Shown: positions 1-8,439, numbered from the stretch's first letter. The stretch: 64,000 bases of DNA from Myxacorys chilensis ATA2-1-KO14 (GCA_019359275.1 JAHHHP010000016.1:1-64000), one strand, 5' to 3'. The notes: generated from the sequence alone by a model not told the origin. Made by a program: numbers and translations.

Positions 1-32
1 CGTTAGCATGGAAGCAGAATTTTATTGTTAGG

Positions 33-59
33 GGTGCGTTTACAAGGCGCACCTTTTTT
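33..59 (+). terminator. Intrinsic terminator
   Basis: A GGTGCG stem at 33-38 pairs with CGCACC at 48-53 and is followed directly by six T. This is a standard Rho-independent terminator for a gene lying to the left of the window. Confidence 0.8.
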
Positions 60-82
60 GTATCCTCTTCCATTCTCGCTAA

Positions 83-247
83 TTCTATTCGAGTCCCCCA
101 ACTGCCGGATGTGCCCCTACCCTACTCAACCGAGATCAAAAGTATTTGCTTGAAAAGTACCTTAAGCCTTTGGTTGAAGAAGGCTCGCTACAGTACACCA
201 ATTCAGAAAGACCCAACGATCCAAGCCAGCGTTATCAAATTCCTTGA
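83..247 (+). pseudogene. 3' remnant of an ATP-binding/winged-helix regulator-like gene
   Basis: An open frame without a start codon reads about 55 codons to a TGA at 245-247. The last 40 residues (LNRDQKYLLEKYLKPLVEEG and onward to RYQIP) resemble the C-terminal winged-helix end of AlbA_2/divergent-AAA putative transcriptional regulators, which often finish with a 'L..LVE.GLL......RYR' pattern. That match is from memory of the family and is inference. The frame is closed by a stop at 80-82, so only a fragment survives. It is antisense to the C-terminus of the DUF2934 gene, which suggests that a deletion fused the two. Confidence 0.35.
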
Positions 248-646
248 GCCATGCTTAAACCCGGAGAACAAAAAACCGTTCAGGTCTCGCATCCTCAAGT
301 ACGCCGAGATGACCGTCTTGACTACATCTGATGCAGTGTCGGGAGTTTCAGCCGTTAGAGCCAATCGTAGCAAGTGAATGACATTCCCAGGTAGTCGCCC
401 GAGGAACAGAAGGAGTCTTGCCAACAGTCGGAAGGGAAGACAAAGCAACTGGCGCAATTTCCAGAGGGGCAATCGTTCTTGTCTTAGCGCTGCGATTGCT
501 GCCTGCCAGTTTTCTTCCGGCGTGCCTTGATGCCCACGCTTTTCCCAAATTTCATAGGATTTGGCGCTAATCTGCTCCTCCGTAAAGGAAAGTGGTTTAG
601 ATTTCAAGGCACGTCGTTTTAGTTTTTGCACTTGCACGGCACCCAC
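203..646 (-). CDS. DUF2934-like protein, probably with an aberrant C-terminus
   Basis: 147 residues, GTG start as given. Residues about 20-52 (EEQISAKSYEIWEKRG then PEENWQAA) match the short DUF2934 signature, a domain of unknown function. A leucine-rich stretch at about 60-90 could be a membrane segment. The last 15 or so residues are encoded opposite the remnant at 83-247, so the original C-terminus was probably lost in a rearrangement. Several GTG codons near the 5' end make the start uncertain and no strong ribosome binding site is visible. Function is unknown. Confidence 0.5.
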   Translation of the reverse strand: MGAVQVQKLKRRALKSKPLSFTEEQISAKSYEIWEKRGHQGTPEENWQAAIAALRQERLPLWKLRQLLCLPFRLLARLLLFLGRLPGNVIHLLRLALTAETPDTASDVVKTVISAYLRMRDLNGFLFSGFKHGSRNLITLAWIVGSF

Positions 647-794
647 TATTCTGCCATTGCAAATTTAGCCTGAATTGGTGCTAGCGCGTGGAAAGACTTC
701 AAGCTGCTTACATCAGAGGGATTTGTGGGCAGTTTATGGAATTGGGTAAACGATCATCATGTCCAATGCCTCAAAAATCTGATGTCGACGCCTA

Positions 795-1666
795 GGGCGT
801 GTCATCAATTACAGGATTGAATAAGGTGGAGAGCGTAGACCGTGCCACACAATGCTGTGAACTGGGATGACAACTCGACGCTATGGCTTGCGCGATGACC
901 AATGGGAGTGCATCAAGGACCTGCTGCCCGGACGAAAAGGAACCGTCGGCGTGACAGCAAAAGACAATCGCTTGTTTGTGGAAGCCGTGTTGTATCGCTA
1001 CCGTGCGGGGATTCCGTGGCGCGACCTGCCAAAGCGATTCGGTGATTTTCGCGTGGTGCATACGCGTTTTAGTCACTGGTCAAAAACCGGGGTATGGGAG
1101 CGCGTATTTGAGCAGTTAGCTGAGGATGCGGATAACGAATACGCGATGATTGATGCCACGATTGTCCGCGCCCACCAGCACAGTGCGGGTGCAAAAGGGG
1201 GGAGCCAGAAACCGAGGCGATTGGTCGCAGCACAGGCGGATTGAGTACGAAGATTCACGCTACGACCGATGCGTTGGGCAATCCGTTGAGCTTCCATCTC
1301 ACACCTGGGCAAGCTTCTGACCTGGAGGGTGCAGACCAGTTGTTGTCCGACTTGGTTGCGGATACCGTGCTTGCCGTTGCGAAGCTCTTCCCCGCAGGGG
1401 TAATAAAGCCTATGATGCCGATGAGCGAGTGATTCAACGCCTCGAAGCGCAGGGCAAGACCGCCGTGATTCCCCCAAAACGCAACCGCAAGCAGCAACGC
1501 GAGTATGACAAAGTGTTGTACAAAGCACGGCATCTGATTGAGAACTTTTTTGCCAAGCTCAAGCAGTATCGTGCCATTGCCACTCGGTATGACAAACGAG
1601 CGGTCAACTTCCTGGGTGCAATTTATTTGGCGGCTTCGGTCATCTGGCTCAATTGATGACACGCCC
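795..1666 (+). mobile_element. IS5-family (IS427-like) insertion sequence, 872 bp
   Basis: Perfect 16-bp terminal inverted repeats GGGCGTGTCATCAATT lie at 795-810 and, reversed, at 1651-1666. Both ends are flanked by TA (793-794 and 1667-1668), the 2-bp target duplication usual for the IS427 group. Length, end sequence and encoded transposase all agree. Inside is a transposase frame with a shift site and an extra disabling lesion (see the transposase entry). Because the ends are still perfect, the copy looks young and might be moved in trans. Confidence 0.93.
867..1656 (+). pseudogene. IS5-family DDE transposase, split and broken
   Basis: The N-terminal part (867-1244) has the DUF4096-type start 'YGLRDDQWECIKDLLPG' and the first catalytic Asp region (MIDATIVRAHQH). 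A run of A4G6 at 1193-1202 lets a -1 shift join it to the frame continuing EAIGRSTGGLSTKIHATTD, consistent with the programmed frameshifting used by many IS427-group elements. The second frame is then broken: 26 extra bases at 1377-1402 separate 'gccg' from 'ataaagcc', and removing them restores ADKAYDADERVIQR, the second Asp region. The last part (to 1656) carries the catalytic Glu in ARHLIENFFAKLKQ. With the insert present no full-length protein can be made. Confidence 0.85.
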
Positions 1667-1800
1667 TAGGAAGGGTAGAAGGCGCTCTGAGTATTTGAGA
1701 ACAAGTATAAGGAGCAGCTTTAACACAATAAAACTGCTAACCACTCTCCCCAAAACTCGCTTCCGAGCGCAAAGAAGACAAGCTGCCGCAATTCAACTAT

Positions 1801-1829
1801 TAGACCTTAGAGGGGTCTATTTGTTTTTG
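1801..1829 (+). terminator. Possible intrinsic terminator
   Basis: TAGACC (1801-1806) pairs with GGTCTA (1814-1819) and is followed by TTTGTTTTT. It lies between the IS and the GIY-YIG gene, so it may be the terminator of a gene now lost upstream. Confidence 0.5.
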
Positions 1830-1875
1830 AACTGCCAGCTTGGGGATTTATTGGAACTAGTGAAGGAGTCCGACG

Positions 1876-2457
1876 ATGTTTAACCCCTCAGACTTGAAAC
1901 TAGATTCTTTGCCCTGGCTACCACTGCGAGCGGTAGCCGCATTTCCCCAACAGCCTGCGATTCACTTCGCGATCGATGCTCAAAACGTGGTCCAGTACAT
2001 TGGACGGTCGATCAATCCCAGGCAACGATGGAGTCAGCATCATTGCTATAGCCAGTTGAAGGCGATCGGGAATGTTCGGATTGCGTACCTGTTCATCGAT
2101 GATACGCCTGAAATGTTGTCAGAAATCGAAGCGGCTTTAATCAAGTGGTTTGATCCTCCTCTCAATGGTGCGCCTGTACCTCCCTATGATCCACCACCGC
2201 AGCCAATTGACGAGAATGACTTAGTGGAATTACAAGCAATTGCAGCAATGAGAATTGACTGGACAGGAACAGCCATTCATCAGTCCACACTTCCGGTATT
2301 CCAAGAAACTTTTAATCGCTACGTCTGCCTTGAGCTAATTGGGGGTGGGCGAGAAATTTCGATACCCAAAGATAAGGCGACATTGATGCCACTAGAGGCA
2401 AGCAGTCTAGAGCGAACCTATCGTCTGCCAAAGAGGCAAGCAGAGATGCTCTCGTAG
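1876..2457 (+). CDS. GIY-YIG domain protein
   Basis: 193 residues. Residues about 30-95 form a GIY-YIG nuclease fold: the usual GIY is degenerate, the YIG is present in 'VQYIGRSINPRQRWSQHH' with the following Arg, and the conserved acidic residue is in 'EIEAALIKWFDPPLNG', which matches the 'E..LI..F.P..N' end of the domain. The C-terminal hundred residues are unassigned. AAGGAG at 1863-1868 sits seven bases before the ATG, fixing the start. GIY-YIG proteins cut DNA and are frequent in mobile elements; this one lies between an IS and a broken comM. Role unknown. Confidence 0.8.
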   Translation: MFNPSDLKLDSLPWLPLRAVAAFPQQPAIHFAIDAQNVVQYIGRSINPRQRWSQHHCYSQLKAIGNVRIAYLFIDDTPEMLSEIEAALIKWFDPPLNGAPVPPYDPPPQPIDENDLVELQAIAAMRIDWTGTAIHQSTLPVFQETFNRYVCLELIGGGREISIPKDKATLMPLEASSLERTYRLPKRQAEMLS

Positions 2458-2829
2458 CCAACCGAGTGAGATGATTCAAGATTGAGCCCGATAACTCCTG
2501 AGCAGAAAAAAATGTAACCCCAACTCTAGCTAGCAGAATGCTTCCGGAGTCATTGGGGTTATGGCCAGATCGGAACTCAGCATCAAATCAACGGCGGTTT
2601 CTTCCATGAATGTTTTGGGCAATCTTACTAAAAGGAATGCCTCGATCGTGCCCAAATTAGGGAAGAGATCTCGGCAAAACGCTCTAAAACTCAAATTAGG
2701 TTAGCCAGTTTTAGGCAGTTGTTAGGCAGTTTTAGGCACTTCAAAAACTGCCTAACTTTCCTCAAATGTCCGTGTAGTAAGTCTTTCTCTTTTTTTGGGT
2801 TAGCCAGTTAGCCAGTCTTTTGTATTTGT
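2458..2829. other. Gene-free spacer at the comM breakpoint
   Basis: 372 bp without a credible gene. It contains a 9-bp inverted repeat (TAACCCCAA at 2515-2523 and its complement at 2553-2561) and the short-repeat array listed separately at 2701-2816. The missing 5' part of comM is not here. Confidence 0.6.
2701..2816 (+). repeat. Iteron-like array of TTAGSCAST 9-mers
   Basis: Six direct copies of TTAG[GC]CA[GC]T start at 2701, 2711, 2722, 2732, 2800 and 2808, and one inverted copy (ACTGCCTAA) lies at 2747-2755. The first four are spaced 10-11 bp apart, about one helical turn. A 13-bp perfect dyad, GTTAGGCAGTTTT (2721-2733) with its complement at 2744-2756, sits in the centre. The arrangement resembles a protein-binding array such as a plasmid iteron or a transposon end, but the binding protein is unknown. 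Confidence 0.75.
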
Positions 2830-4287
2830 ATGAAAAGAAGAGAAAACAGTGAAGATAGAGTCCGCAATAAAGACACAGTTGTTCAAGAATCGAAAGAACG
2901 AGTCAAAACTGCAATCAAGAACGCAGGCTACCTGTTTCCTATGAAGCGGATCGTGATCAACCTAACGCCTGCTGATTTGAGGAAAGAAGGTCCGAGTTTT
3001 GACTTGCCCATTAGTGTTGGCGCTCTAGCCGCCTCAGAACAAGTGAGCGCAGACCTGTTGGAAGAATATTTATTTTTGGGCGAGGTTTCGCTAGACGGTA
3101 GCCTTCGTCCGGTGGCAGGAGTACTCGCGATCGCGGCGGCTGCCAAACGGCTCGGCATCTCTAGCTTAGTCGTGCCTGCCGATAATGTTCGAGAAGCCGC
3201 CGTGGTGCAAGGCATCAAGGTTTACGGTTTCAAACATTTATCGGAAGTCGGACAGTTTTTGAGCGATCCATCCTCAGTTCTGCCAGCCCAAGTCGATGGC
3301 GAAGCCGAGTTAACGCAAGCGCAAAGTACTGCCCCAGATTTGCGAGATGTTAAAGGTCAAGCTCACGCCCGTCGAGCGTTAGAAATTGCGGCAGCCGGGG
3401 GCCACAATTTAGTCTTTGTTGGACCTCCGGGAAGTGGAAAGACGATGTTAGCCCGGAGACTTCCCAGCATTCTGCCGCCCATGGCATTTGCAGAAGCGTT
3501 GGAGGTGACTCAGATTCACTCGGTCGCGGGCTTGCTAAAGAATAAAGGCTCATTAGTCGCCACTCGTCCCTTCCGCAGTCCACATCATTCGGCATCTGGA
3601 CCGTCTTTGGTGGGTGGAGGTAGCTTTCCGAGACCTGGAGAGATTTCGCTCGCCCACCGAGGTATTTTATTTCTTGACGAGTTAACCGAATTCAAACGGG
3701 ATGTCCTCGAATTTCTACGTCAGCCCTTAGAAGATGGCACGGTGACGATTTCTCGAACGCGACAATCCGTGTCATTTCCGGCGCAATTTACTCTGATCGC
3801 CAGCACAAACCCTTGTCCCTGCGGATACTATGGTGATACCGTCCAGCCGTGTACCTGTTCACCAAGACACAGAGAGCAATATTGGGCGAGGCTATCGGGT
3901 CCATTGATGGATCGCATTGACCTACAAGTGGGAGTCAATCGACTGAAGCCAGAAGAAATTACGCAGCAGACCACTGGGGAAGATTCCGCGACGGTACGAT
4001 CGCGCGTGCAGGCAGCTCGAGATCGCGCCTGCGATCGCTTTCAAGATACGCCGCTTCGCTGCAATGCCGAGATGCAGAGCGCTCACTTGAAAAAGTGGTG
4101 CAGCTTAGATAGTGCAACTCGCACCTTACTTGAAAATGCAATTCGCAAATTAGGGCTGTCCGTGAGAGCGAGCGATCGCATCCTCAAAGTGGCACGGACG
4201 ATCGCGGATTTAGCGGGCGATGAGAAGTTACAAACGTCACACGTTGCTGAAGCAATCCAATATCGTACGATCGACAGAATGCAGTGA
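2830..4287 (+). pseudogene. comM: ComM/YifB Mg-chelatase-like AAA ATPase, 5'-truncated
   Basis: 485 residues. ComM is a hexameric helicase that promotes branch migration during natural transformation. Homology begins at residue about 15 (DTVVQESKERVKTAIKNAGY), so the usual first 55-60 residues of the N-terminal S5/Lon-like domain are missing and replaced by a short unrelated lead. The rest is intact: Walker A GPPGSGKT (about 198-205), Walker B in 'GILFLDELTEF', the Cys-rich 'NPCPCGYYGD...CTC' segment, and the C-terminal Mg_chelatase_C domain. The next in-frame codon upstream of the lead is a stop. It is either a pseudogene or a shortened protein still made from the ATG at 2830. Its partner in transformation, dprA, is present at 17 kb. 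Confidence 0.8.
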
Positions 4288-4296
4288 GGTCGAATA

Positions 4297-4959
4297 ATGA
4301 AACCTAATCAAGGAGACTACGTTGTTCTCGTTCATGGATTAGGGCGTACATCCTTGTCTATGAAAAAGCCCGAACGCTTTTTGGCTCAGAAAGGTTACAC
4401 AGTTGTCAATTTCTCCTATCCTTCAATCCGGTTTGATATTGAGACATTAGCAAATCAATATCTTAAGCAAGCACTTCTAGAACACTGTATCGATCCAAGC
4501 AGAAAAATTCATTTTTTAACGCATTCATTAGGCGGAATTCTAGCACGAACTTATCTTAAAAATGAAGTGATTCATAGTCTTGGTCGTGTTGTAATGCTTG
4601 CCCCTCCCAATCAAGGAAGCGAATTAGCTGATTTCTTGAAAGAGCTAACTTTATATCAGTGGCTTCTAGGTTCTGCGGGACAACAGTTAGGAACTGATTC
4701 CGCTAGTTTACCAATTCAGCTAGGGAGAGTTAATTTCGAGCTTGGAATTATTGCTGGAGACAAAAACATTAATCCCTTCAGTTCATTTATTTTTATTTCA
4801 GCTAACGATGGAAAGGTTTCTGTAGATAGAGCCAAAGTTGAAGGGATGAAGGATTTTCTGATTGTCCGTCGAAGCCATACCTTTCTAATGAATGATAAAG
4901 ACGTTTTAGAACAAGCTTGTTTCTTCTTTCAGAATGGCTGCTTTGAAACGATTCGCTAG
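4297..4959 (+). CDS. Alpha/beta hydrolase, lipase-like (DUF676/PGAP1-type)
   Basis: 220 residues. The N-terminal 'VVLVHGLGRTS' is the oxyanion-hole region and 'IHFLTHSLGGILAR' holds the nucleophile Ser77 in a H-S-L-G-G elbow. 'SANDGKVSVDRAK' and 'RRSHTFLMND' provide plausible Asp and His members of the triad. The overall pattern is that of cytosolic lipase/permease-like hydrolases that act on acyl esters; the substrate is not predictable. It starts nine bases after the comM stop and may be cotranscribed with it. Codons are more AT-rich than in the flanking core genes, hinting at a different origin. Confidence 0.85.
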   Translation: MKPNQGDYVVLVHGLGRTSLSMKKPERFLAQKGYTVVNFSYPSIRFDIETLANQYLKQALLEHCIDPSRKIHFLTHSLGGILARTYLKNEVIHSLGRVVMLAPPNQGSELADFLKELTLYQWLLGSAGQQLGTDSASLPIQLGRVNFELGIIAGDKNINPFSSFIFISANDGKVSVDRAKVEGMKDFLIVRRSHTFLMNDKDVLEQACFFFQNGCFETIR

Positions 4960-4993
4960 AAAATCTCATTCCTGCTCCATAGATTCGCTGTGA

Positions 4994-5077
4994 TTAGACG
5001 CTACAATGTGACCGATGTAATCTGCCACGCGCCTTGATAGAGCGTTACACCCTGCCCGACATGGGCAACATCGGACT
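4994..5077 (+). pseudogene. Decayed copy of the purB 5' end
   Basis: This 84-bp stretch matches 6918-7002 (upstream region plus the first 15 codons of purB) with roughly 10 differences. The copied reading frame begins with the same TTG and reads LIERYTLPDMGNI before a one-base deletion and divergence. It has no downstream purB sequence, so it is a relic. Together with the genuine purB start it brackets the papain-like protease gene. Confidence 0.85.
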
Positions 5078-5126
5078 ATGCGATCGCACAACTTAATTTT
5101 TGGGAAGCATACGATATAACTTCAGG

Positions 5127-5153
5127 CTTTGAGTAAAATGCTCAGAGTTTTTT
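5127..5153 (+). terminator. Terminator-like hairpin abutting the protease start
   Basis: CTTTGAG (5127-5133) pairs with CTCAGAG (5141-5147), including one G-U pair, and six T follow at 5148-5153, directly before the ATG at 5154. It may terminate the upstream hydrolase transcript or control the protease; there is no room for a normal ribosome binding site other than the stem itself. Confidence 0.6.
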
Positions 5154-6596
5154 ATGTCAAAGAACTATCGTCGTGTTCGTAAATCAACTGTTGTCAAGAA
5201 TTCAGTCGGTCAACACTTCAAGCTCGGCGGCTACCGTCCTGAAAAGCAAGATTCCAACGACAAAAAATATAGTGCGAGCCGCGATCGTCGAGAACCTCTA
5301 CCATCCAAGATTGATCTGCGTCCCTACCTAACCCCTGTCGAGCATCAGGGTGACACCAATAGCTGCACTGCTAACGCGATGGCAGGCGCTTATGAATATC
5401 TGGCTAATCGGCTATTGAATCGATCGGATGATGTGAGCCGTCTATTTATCTACTACAACGCTCGTGAATTAGATGGTGATGTCGCCATTGATGAAGGCAC
5501 TTATTTAAAGAGCTGCATCAAGGTTCTGCGGAAGCATGGGGCTTGCTCTGAAGCAACTTGGGCATTTAATCCAGCAAAAATTTTAGAACAGCCATCTGCG
5601 GAAGCCTACGAAGAAGCAGCAAATTTTGTCATCGAAGATGCATATCGAGTCAAAGTTGATCTTTACACAATGCAAAGCTGTCTCGCTGACGGCTACCCAT
5701 TTGCCTTCGGATTGCAGCTATTTTCGTCGTTTCAGGCAGCAGGATCTAACGGACTGGTTCCCATGCCCGACCCAGACAACGAAAAGCACGACGGCGGTCA
5801 TGCCATGCTGTGTGTCGGTTATTCAGACCCCGATCAAGTCTTTATCGTTCGCAACTCGTGGGGCGAGGAATGGGGCGAGCAGGGATACTGCTATATTCCC
5901 TATGACTATATGACCAAACCCCGCCTCAATGGAGATTGCTGGGTCATTCGGCAGGTCAGTGATTTTGATTTAAGCCAAGACATCCAAGGCAATTCTTCCT
6001 CCTTGTTTGATGGCGCAACGGCTGCGATCGCGTCCGCCTTCCAATCTCCAGGTGCGATTTGTAATTCCGCGATCGTCAATCTCTTTAATAATTTCTACAC
6101 GGTTGAATACGAAGAAGAACTCATTTATGTCGAGAAAGGACTCTTGTCCGTTGATGCGTGCGAAGACTTGGAATCTCTCTACTACCAAGAGTATGACGAG
6201 TATGAAGAATCATTAGAAGACGAAGAAACCGAAGATAGCTACGAGGAAGAAGACGAAGAAGAAACCGAAGATAACTACGAAGAAGACGAAGAAGAAACCG
6301 AAGACGAAGAAGAAACCGAAGACGAAGAGTACGAAGAAACTGAAGACAGCTACGAAGAAGACGAAGAAGAAACCGAAGACGAAGAAGAGGACAGCGAGGA
6401 CGAAGACGAAGAGTACGAAGAAACTGAAGACAGCTACGAAGAAGACGAAGAAGAAACTGAAGACGAAGACAGCGAGGACGAAACCAAAGACGAAGACAGC
6501 TACGAAGAAGACGAAGAAGCTGAGGACAGTTACGAAGAGAGCGAAGACGAAGACAGCTACGAAGAAGAGGGGAGCGAAGACGAAGACAGCGATTAA
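5154..6596 (+). CDS. Papain-family (C1A) cysteine protease with acidic repeat tail
   Basis: 480 residues with no clear signal peptide and a basic N-terminus. The catalytic domain spans about 50-270: Gln65 and Cys71 in 'EHQGDTNSCTANAMAG', His216 in 'GGHAMLCVGY' and Asn234 in 'VRNSWGEEWGEQGY', a complete C1A set. Residues about 340-480 are almost entirely Glu, Asp, Ser, Thr and Tyr, built from repeats of the type 'YEEDEEETED'. Such a tail could bind Ca2+ or a basic partner, or keep the enzyme soluble; this is inference. The repeat DNA is prone to length change. The gene sits between two copies of the purB 5' region, so it was probably inserted beside purB. Confidence 0.9.
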   Translation: MSKNYRRVRKSTVVKNSVGQHFKLGGYRPEKQDSNDKKYSASRDRREPLPSKIDLRPYLTPVEHQGDTNSCTANAMAGAYEYLANRLLNRSDDVSRLFIYYNARELDGDVAIDEGTYLKSCIKVLRKHGACSEATWAFNPAKILEQPSAEAYEEAANFVIEDAYRVKVDLYTMQSCLADGYPFAFGLQLFSSFQAAGSNGLVPMPDPDNEKHDGGHAMLCVGYSDPDQVFIVRNSWGEEWGEQGYCYIPYDYMTKPRLNGDCWVIRQVSDFDLSQDIQGNSSSLFDGATAAIASAFQSPGAICNSAIVNLFNNFYTVEYEEELIYVEKGLLSVDACEDLESLYYQEYDEYEESLEDEETEDSYEEEDEEETEDNYEEDEEETEDEEETEDEEYEETEDSYEEDEEETEDEEEDSEDEDEEYEETEDSYEEDEEETEDEDSEDETKDEDSYEEDEEAEDSYEESEDEDSYEEEGSEDEDSD

Positions 6597-6626
6597 GCCG
6601 TCAACCGCTTTGTTAAACGTATCTGA

Positions 6627-6660
6627 TGCCTGCGCTAAGGAAGAGTGCAGGCACTATTTT
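6627..6660 (+). terminator. Probable terminator of the protease gene
   Basis: TGCCTGC (6627-6633) pairs with GCAGGCA (6647-6653), followed by CTATTTT. The 13-nt loop and weak T-run make it a modest terminator. Confidence 0.5.
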
Positions 6661-6957
6661 CAATATTCACCTCAACGACCAAATCGAACGGCGACGAAAG
6701 CACGATAATGCTAAACGAAGAGCCTGTTAGCCATCCCTTCCAAAATAACTGCTATTGCCGAAGCGATCGTGGCAGTGATAACTTCAGGCTTCATCACCAT
6801 TGACTTACTTCTACAATTACTTGAATCGTACTTGATCTCGAACACAAACATATAGCTTTGAAATCACTGCCATAACCCAGAATACAAGCGAGATAACTTC
6901 ATCATTAGCGAGCTAAATTAGACGCTACAATGTGACCGTTGTATTCTGCGGCGAGCC
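6661..6957. other. Spacer upstream of purB
   Basis: About 300 bp without a gene. The only recognisable element is the segment from 6918 shared with 4994-5077, which probably includes the purB promoter and leader. Confidence 0.5.
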
Positions 6958-8253
6958 TTGATAGAGCGTTATACCCTGCCCGAAATGGGCAACCTCTGGA
7001 CTGAAGCCTACAAGTTTAAAACTTGGCTAGAGGTTGAAATTGCTGTCTGCGAAGCCCAAGCTGAGCTTGGCTACATCCCCGCCGAAGCTGTCGCAGAAAT
7101 CAAAGAAAAAGCGAACTTTGACCCCCAAAGAATTTTGGAAATCGAGGCAGAAGTTCGCCATGACGTAATTGCGTTTCTCACCAACGTCAATGAGTATGTG
7201 GGCGATGCAGGACGTTATATTCATCTAGGAATGACCAGTTCGGATGTGCTAGATACAGCACTGGCATTGCAAATGGTGGCAAGTCTTGACGTGATCATGA
7301 GTCACGTTGAGGCATTAATTCAAGCAATTCGCTATCAAGCACAGCAGCATCGCAGCACTGTGATGATCGGGCGATCGCATGGAATTCATGCTGAACCCAT
7401 GACATTTGGGTTTAAATTAGCAGGCTGGTTAGCCGAAATGCTGCGTCACCGCGATCGCTTATGTCAGCTCAGGAAAACGATCGCAGTTGGACAGATCTCG
7501 GGTGCAGTGGGAACTTACGCCAATATTGATCCCCGGATTGAGACCTTGACCTGTCAAGCTTTGGGATTAGAGCCTGATCCAGCATCGACGCAGGTGATTT
7601 CTCGCGATCGCCACGCTGATTTCATGAATTGTCTGGCACTCTTAGCCGCCTCAATCGAACGATTTGCGGTTGAAATTCGCAACCTTCAACGCACAGATGT
7701 ATTGGAAGTCGAAGAATTTTTCTCAAAAGGTCAGAAAGGATCGTCTGCTATGCCCCACAAGCGCAACCCGATCCGCTCAGAGCGGCTAACAGGGATGGCG
7801 CGGCTGATTCGGGGCTATGCCGTAGCTGCTCTAGAGAACGTCGCCCTGTGGCATGAACGCGATATTTCTCATAGTTCTGTTGAGCGTGTCGCCTTGCCCG
7901 ACGCCTGCATTCTGATGCACTTCATGCTTGTCGAGGCGACCAAACTCATCAAAAACTTGCTGGTTTACCCCGACAACATGGCGCGAAACATGAATGTTTA
8001 TGGCGGCGTTGTGTTTAGCCAACAGGTACTTCTAGCGCTAGTGAAACAAGGATTCAATCGAGAAGAAGCCTATACTATTGTGCAGTCCTGCGCTCACCAA
8101 GCTTGGAATACAGCCGACGGAGATTTTCGCCAGCTAATCAGCACCGATCCACGGGTGACGGCAGTTCTTTCTCCAGCAGAAATTAATGACTGCTTCGATC
8201 CTCTACATCATCTGAAAAACCTCGATCAGGTCTATCAACGCTTGGGCATTTAG
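6958..8253 (+). CDS. purB: Adenylosuccinate lyase
   Basis: 431 residues, usual length. The enzyme splits SAICAR and adenylosuccinate to release fumarate in purine synthesis. The fumarase/aspartase superfamily signature is present: 'SSAMPHKRNPIRSERL' (about 261-276), with 'GRYIHLGMTSSDVLDTA' and the catalytic-His region 'GRSHGIHAEPMTFG'. The start is TTG at 6958; the resulting MIERYTLPEMG is the conserved N-terminus and no better start exists. The sequence around the start is duplicated at 4994-5077. Confidence 0.97.
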   Translation: MIERYTLPEMGNLWTEAYKFKTWLEVEIAVCEAQAELGYIPAEAVAEIKEKANFDPQRILEIEAEVRHDVIAFLTNVNEYVGDAGRYIHLGMTSSDVLDTALALQMVASLDVIMSHVEALIQAIRYQAQQHRSTVMIGRSHGIHAEPMTFGFKLAGWLAEMLRHRDRLCQLRKTIAVGQISGAVGTYANIDPRIETLTCQALGLEPDPASTQVISRDRHADFMNCLALLAASIERFAVEIRNLQRTDVLEVEEFFSKGQKGSSAMPHKRNPIRSERLTGMARLIRGYAVAALENVALWHERDISHSSVERVALPDACILMHFMLVEATKLIKNLLVYPDNMARNMNVYGGVVFSQQVLLALVKQGFNREEAYTIVQSCAHQAWNTADGDFRQLISTDPRVTAVLSPAEINDCFDPLHHLKNLDQVYQRLGI

Positions 8254-8439
8254 GAAACTAGAAATAACTTGAGCCAAATTCTGCTGAAATAGCTTTGTCT
8301 TGCTGCTTTCATAGGAAGAACGTTCAACTTATTTCTTCTAGACTCCTTGGGAAGTGTTTTCCTCAACTGTGACCTTCAGGAGGAAAACTTTCACTCCAAT
8401 TTCGACGCGATCGCGAAGCTCTGAAAGATCTGTAGGTCA

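Noticed and set aside
1653..1883. 76-residue open frame overlapping the IS right end and the GIY-YIG start
   Set aside because: It begins inside the IS terminal repeat, has no ribosome binding site or family resemblance, and contains a terminator-like hairpin.
2515..2561. Intrinsic terminator after the GIY-YIG gene
   Set aside because: The 9-bp inverted repeat has a 29-nt loop and no following T-run.
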